A stretch of DNA of 16,654 nucleotides, from contig JBAUHN010000316.1 of NCBI GenBank assembly GCA_049680295.1, positions 1 to 16,654 of the forward strand, in the 5' to 3' direction. Of the stretch, positions 14,511 through 16,654 are shown piece after piece (position 1 is the stretch's first letter; the number at the start of each line of letters is the position of its first letter). The stretch comes from JBAUHN01 sp049680295 (GTDB lineage: Bacteria > Pseudomonadota > Alphaproteobacteria > Rhodobacterales > Rhodobacteraceae). The translations under genes and the position numbers were made by a program. Under the pieces are notes generated by a model, which worked only from the letters and a program-made list of their open reading frames with translations, was not told the origin of the DNA and ran no database searches.

Positions 14511-14612
14511 AACATCGGCGGATTGTTCATCGCAGCAACCGTCGGATTTGAGTATTTTCAGAAGGGTGAAATGAAGGTGTCATGAGACCCTGGATCACCG
14601 GAAAGGACGAAC

Positions 14613-15404
14613 ATGTATAATTTTGACGTCGCAAAGCCTGCATCTGTGGCTGATGCTGTCGCGGCCCTGAGCCAGGACGAGGCGCAGCCTTTGGGGGGCG
14701 GGCAAACGTTGATACCGACCTTGAAACAGCGGCTTGCCAGCCCCTCGGTGCTGGTGTCGCTGACCGGTATTGCCGATATGCAGGGCGTGGCCGCTACCGG
14801 GGATGGGCAGATTGGTATCGGCGGCGCCACCACCCACGCCGAAGTCGCCGAAAAGGCGGCGGCGGCATATCCGGGGCTGGCCGATCTTGCCAGCCATATT
14901 GGCGATCCGGCGGTGCGCAATCGCGGCACAATCGGCGGGTCCTTGGCCAATAACGATCCATCGGCCTGTTACCCTGCTGCGGCCCTTGGGTCTGGTGCGA
15001 CGATCATTACCAACAGCCGCTCGATTGCGGCGGATGATTTCTTTCAAGGGATGTTTGACACCAGCCTGGCGGAAGGCGAGATCATCACTGGCGTGAGTTT
15101 TCCGGTGCCTGAGGTGTCAAACTACCAAAAATTCCTGCAACCGGCGTCGCGTTTCGCATTGGTTGGTGTGTTTGTCGCCAAATTCAGCACCGGCGTGCGT
15201 GTCGCGGTTACCGGCGCATCCGAAGAAGGTGTCTTTCGCTGGACCGAGGCGGAGGCCGCATTGTCGCAGACATTCGACGCGGCTGCGCTGGACGGGTTGT
15301 CGTTGCCGGGGCAGGGTATGATCAGTGATCTGCACGGCTCTGGCGCGTACCGGGCGCATTTGGTTGGGGTTTTGACCAAACGTGCGGTTGCTGCTGCCGC
15401 CTGA
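14613..15404 (+). CDS. coxM: CO dehydrogenase-type molybdenum hydroxylase, FAD-binding medium subunit
   Basis: The flavoprotein subunit that receives electrons from the CoxS clusters and passes them on to an electron acceptor. The 263 residues are slightly short for CoxM (about 280-290). The FAD_binding_5 domain shows LGGGQTLIP (27-35) and the second FAD loop GTIGGSLANNDPS (105-117), preceded by HIGDPAVRNR. The CO_deh_flav_C domain follows (from about residue 160, with PASRFALVG) and ends VGVLTKRAV. The ATG follows an AAAGGA element. It is the last gene before a strong terminator. The 102-base gap after coxL holds nothing I recognise. Confidence 0.94.
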   Translation: MYNFDVAKPASVADAVAALSQDEAQPLGGGQTLIPTLKQRLASPSVLVSLTGIADMQGVAATGDGQIGIGGATTHAEVAEKAAAAYPGLADLASHIGDPAVRNRGTIGGSLANNDPSACYPAAALGSGATIITNSRSIAADDFFQGMFDTSLAEGEIITGVSFPVPEVSNYQKFLQPASRFALVGVFVAKFSTGVRVAVTGASEEGVFRWTEAEAALSQTFDAAALDGLSLPGQGMISDLHGSGAYRAHLVGVLTKRAVAAAA

Positions 15405-15424
15405 TGTATTCAGTCTGACCAGCC

Positions 15425-15456
15425 AAAACCGCGCAACCTGTTTTGCGCGGTTTTTT
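15425..15456 (+). terminator. Intrinsic terminator of the cox operon
   Basis: AAAACCGCGCAA (15425-15436) pairs exactly with TTGCGCGGTTTT (15443-15454) around a 6-base loop. The stem is GC-rich at its core and ends in six T's (15451-15456). It begins 21 bases after the coxM stop. The upstream A-run also makes it partly bidirectional. This is the clearest intrinsic terminator in the window. Confidence 0.92.
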
Positions 15457-15551
15457 GCTGTCTTGGTGATTGAACGATCCCGGCGCGCATATGATGCGGT
15501 ATGATGGGTTGCCCGTCCGATTGGCGGGCTTTGTATAAAAGGTAGCCTGAT

Positions 15552-16654
15552 ATGAAACGGTTTTTGAAATCCACCACATCGCTAACCCTATGTGCTGCAT
15601 TGGCAGTCCCCTCGGTAGGATGGACGCAAGATGCCGTCGCCTGCACTGTAATAACCGAAGCCAGGGTGTTCCCCTGTTTGTTGCCGGATGAAACAGTGAT
15701 CGACACGCAAGAGGCATTTGATGCGTTAAACCCGGCGATTCTGGAAGAAATTAAACGTGTCGAGCAGGAAATGACCGAAGAAGCGGCTGAGACGGCTCCG
15801 GCTGCGGAGGCTGAAGACGCCCCGGTTGAGGAAGCAGAAGAAAAAGAAGAACCCACAGAAGAGATTGTGGTGGACGAAAGCGTTACTGCGGATCCCGACC
15901 AGGAGGCTGTGGCCGAGGACACAGCCGTTGAGGCTGAACCCGCCGAGGACGCTGCTGAGGCTGAAGCAGAAATCACCCCTGTAGAGGAGGCGCCAGCAGA
16001 GGAAATTGTAACAGAGGACGCCCCGGCTGAAGAAGCACCTGCAGAAGATGTCGTAGCCGAAGAAGCGCCGACTGAAGACGCGCCTGATGCAGCGGTGACA
16101 GCTGAGGAAGCCCCGCTTGAGGCGGCAACAGATGAGGAACCTGCCGCTGAAGAGGCCACGACCGCGGCCGAGGAGACCGAAGCCGTCCCTGTTGAAACAC
16201 CGGCCGAGGAACCGCCGGCCGCTGCGGCTGCTGCCGCTGCCGCAACGACGGAAGGCACAGTTGCTGCCGACGCAGTTGTGGAAACCGAGGAAGTGTCCGA
16301 GGACGAAGTCCGATCAAGCAGTGAAGAGTTTGAGACAACCGTAACCGGTGCGGCTACGGAAGAGACGGCCGCCGCGGCACCAGCGACCCAAAAGGACGAT
16401 GGGCTGAGCAAGTTTGAAAAGGCGTTGATCATCGGGCTGGGCGCCGTAGTTGTTGGCAGCCTGCTCAATAACGGCGACGAGGTGGTTAGTAAATCTGGCG
16501 ACCGGGTGGTGGTGCGCCGCGATGGCGAATTGCGGGTGTTGAAGGACGATGACGCGCTGTTACGCATACCGGGCGATCAGCTGCGCACGGAAACGTTTAA
16601 CGATGGCTCAACCCGTACTTTTGTAACCCAGGGCGACGGCGCGCAAATCGTGAC
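15552..16654 (+). CDS. OmpA-family-type secreted protein with long acidic segment, N-terminal part
   Basis: The open frame runs from ATG to the window edge (367 full codons, no stop), so the 3' end is missing. It begins with a Sec signal peptide (basic MKRFLK, hydrophobic core, probable cleavage after about residue 26 near GWTQ). A short Cys-containing segment follows, then about 190 residues (about 65-255) made almost entirely of Glu, Ala, Pro, Val, Asp and Thr, with recurring APAEE/EEAP units. Residues 288-305 (FEKALIIGLGAVVVGSLL) form a hydrophobic glycine-rich helix, then a beta-rich region (GDRVVVRRDGELRVL). I associate this layout with roseobacterial OmpA-family precursors whose peptidoglycan-binding domain would lie beyond the window; that domain is not seen here. 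It is probably in the periplasm or outer membrane. Confidence 0.8.
   Translation, partial: MKRFLKSTTSLTLCAALAVPSVGWTQDAVACTVITEARVFPCLLPDETVIDTQEAFDALNPAILEEIKRVEQEMTEEAAETAPAAEAEDAPVEEAEEKEEPTEEIVVDESVTADPDQEAVAEDTAVEAEPAEDAAEAEAEITPVEEAPAEEIVTEDAPAEEAPAEDVVAEEAPTEDAPDAAVTAEEAPLEAATDEEPAAEEATTAAEETEAVPVETPAEEPPAAAAAAAAATTEGTVAADAVVETEEVSEDEVRSSSEEFETTVTGAATEETAAAAPATQKDDGLSKFEKALIIGLGAVVVGSLLNNGDEVVSKSGDRVVVRRDGELRVLKDDDALLRIPGDQLRTETFNDGSTRTFVTQGDGAQIV

Noticed and set aside
11532..15404. Calling the operon an aerobic CO-oxidising (form I) CO dehydrogenase
   Set aside because: The AYRGAGR loop and the S-L-M order indicate form II, for which CO oxidation is not established.
15410..16567. 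385-codon minus-strand frame rich in Ser and Ala
   Set aside because: It is the antisense shadow of the Glu/Ala-rich repeat in the OmpA-type gene: GAA/GAG/GCN codons read backwards as Ser/Ala. It also overlaps the terminator and has no ribosome binding site that I can see.
1..16654. Mobile elements, CRISPR arrays, tRNA/rRNA genes or attachment sites
   Set aside because: I found no transposase or integrase, no regular repeat-spacer pattern, no tRNA-like cloverleaf and no rRNA-like sequence on reading both strands.

Overview
The window looks like chromosomal DNA of an alphaproteobacterium, most probably a Roseobacter-group member of the Rhodobacteraceae. This is inferred from gene content and protein style: form II cox genes with an XdhC gene, a monothiol glutaredoxin/BolA pair, a coiled-coil gene directly upstream of zapA, and an acidic OmpA-type precursor. 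No database search was possible. The DNA is densely coding and moderately GC-rich. I see no rRNA, tRNA, CRISPR array, insertion sequence or phage gene.

Layout. (1) 117-611 (+) is coaD. (2) 726-1984 (-) holds a GAPDH gene followed by a 47-residue membrane protein gene; a 12-bp hairpin lies between them, and a large inverted repeat separates this pair from the converging coaD. (3) The gap promoter region (1985-2209) carries two identical 12-bp operator-like repeats and is shared with a divergent DUF808 membrane protein gene (2210-3181), followed by a ProC-like oxidoreductase (3275-3997). (4) 4136-6151 (-) is transketolase, best started at a GTG. (5) 6406-7289 (+) is a cell-division pair: a ZauP-like coiled-coil protein and ZapA, overlapping by one base. 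(6) 7382-8560 (+) is a FAD-dependent monooxygenase-like gene. (7) 8633-9296 (-) encodes BolA and then a CGFS monothiol glutaredoxin, an iron-sulfur/iron-homeostasis pair.

(8) 9443-15404 (+) is the most specialised region: an XdhC/CoxI-type maturation factor and a molybdopterin-binding protein (overlapping ATGA), then coxS, coxL and coxM, encoding a three-subunit molybdenum hydroxylase, closed by a strong intrinsic terminator. The large subunit carries AYRGAGR rather than AYxCSFR, and the order is S-L-M. This is therefore a form II 'CO dehydrogenase-like' enzyme whose real substrate is unknown, not a demonstrated CO oxidiser. Electrons should pass from Mo-MCD (CoxL) through two 2Fe-2S clusters (CoxS) to FAD (CoxM), while the two upstream genes would serve cofactor supply.

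(9) From 15552 to the window end is the N-terminal part of a secreted OmpA-family protein with a long Glu/Ala-rich segment.

The most useful leads are the form II enzyme with its small maturation module, the GapB-like cofactor signature of the GAPDH together with its twin operators, the unlisted 47-residue membrane protein, and the structured inverted repeat downstream of coaD.
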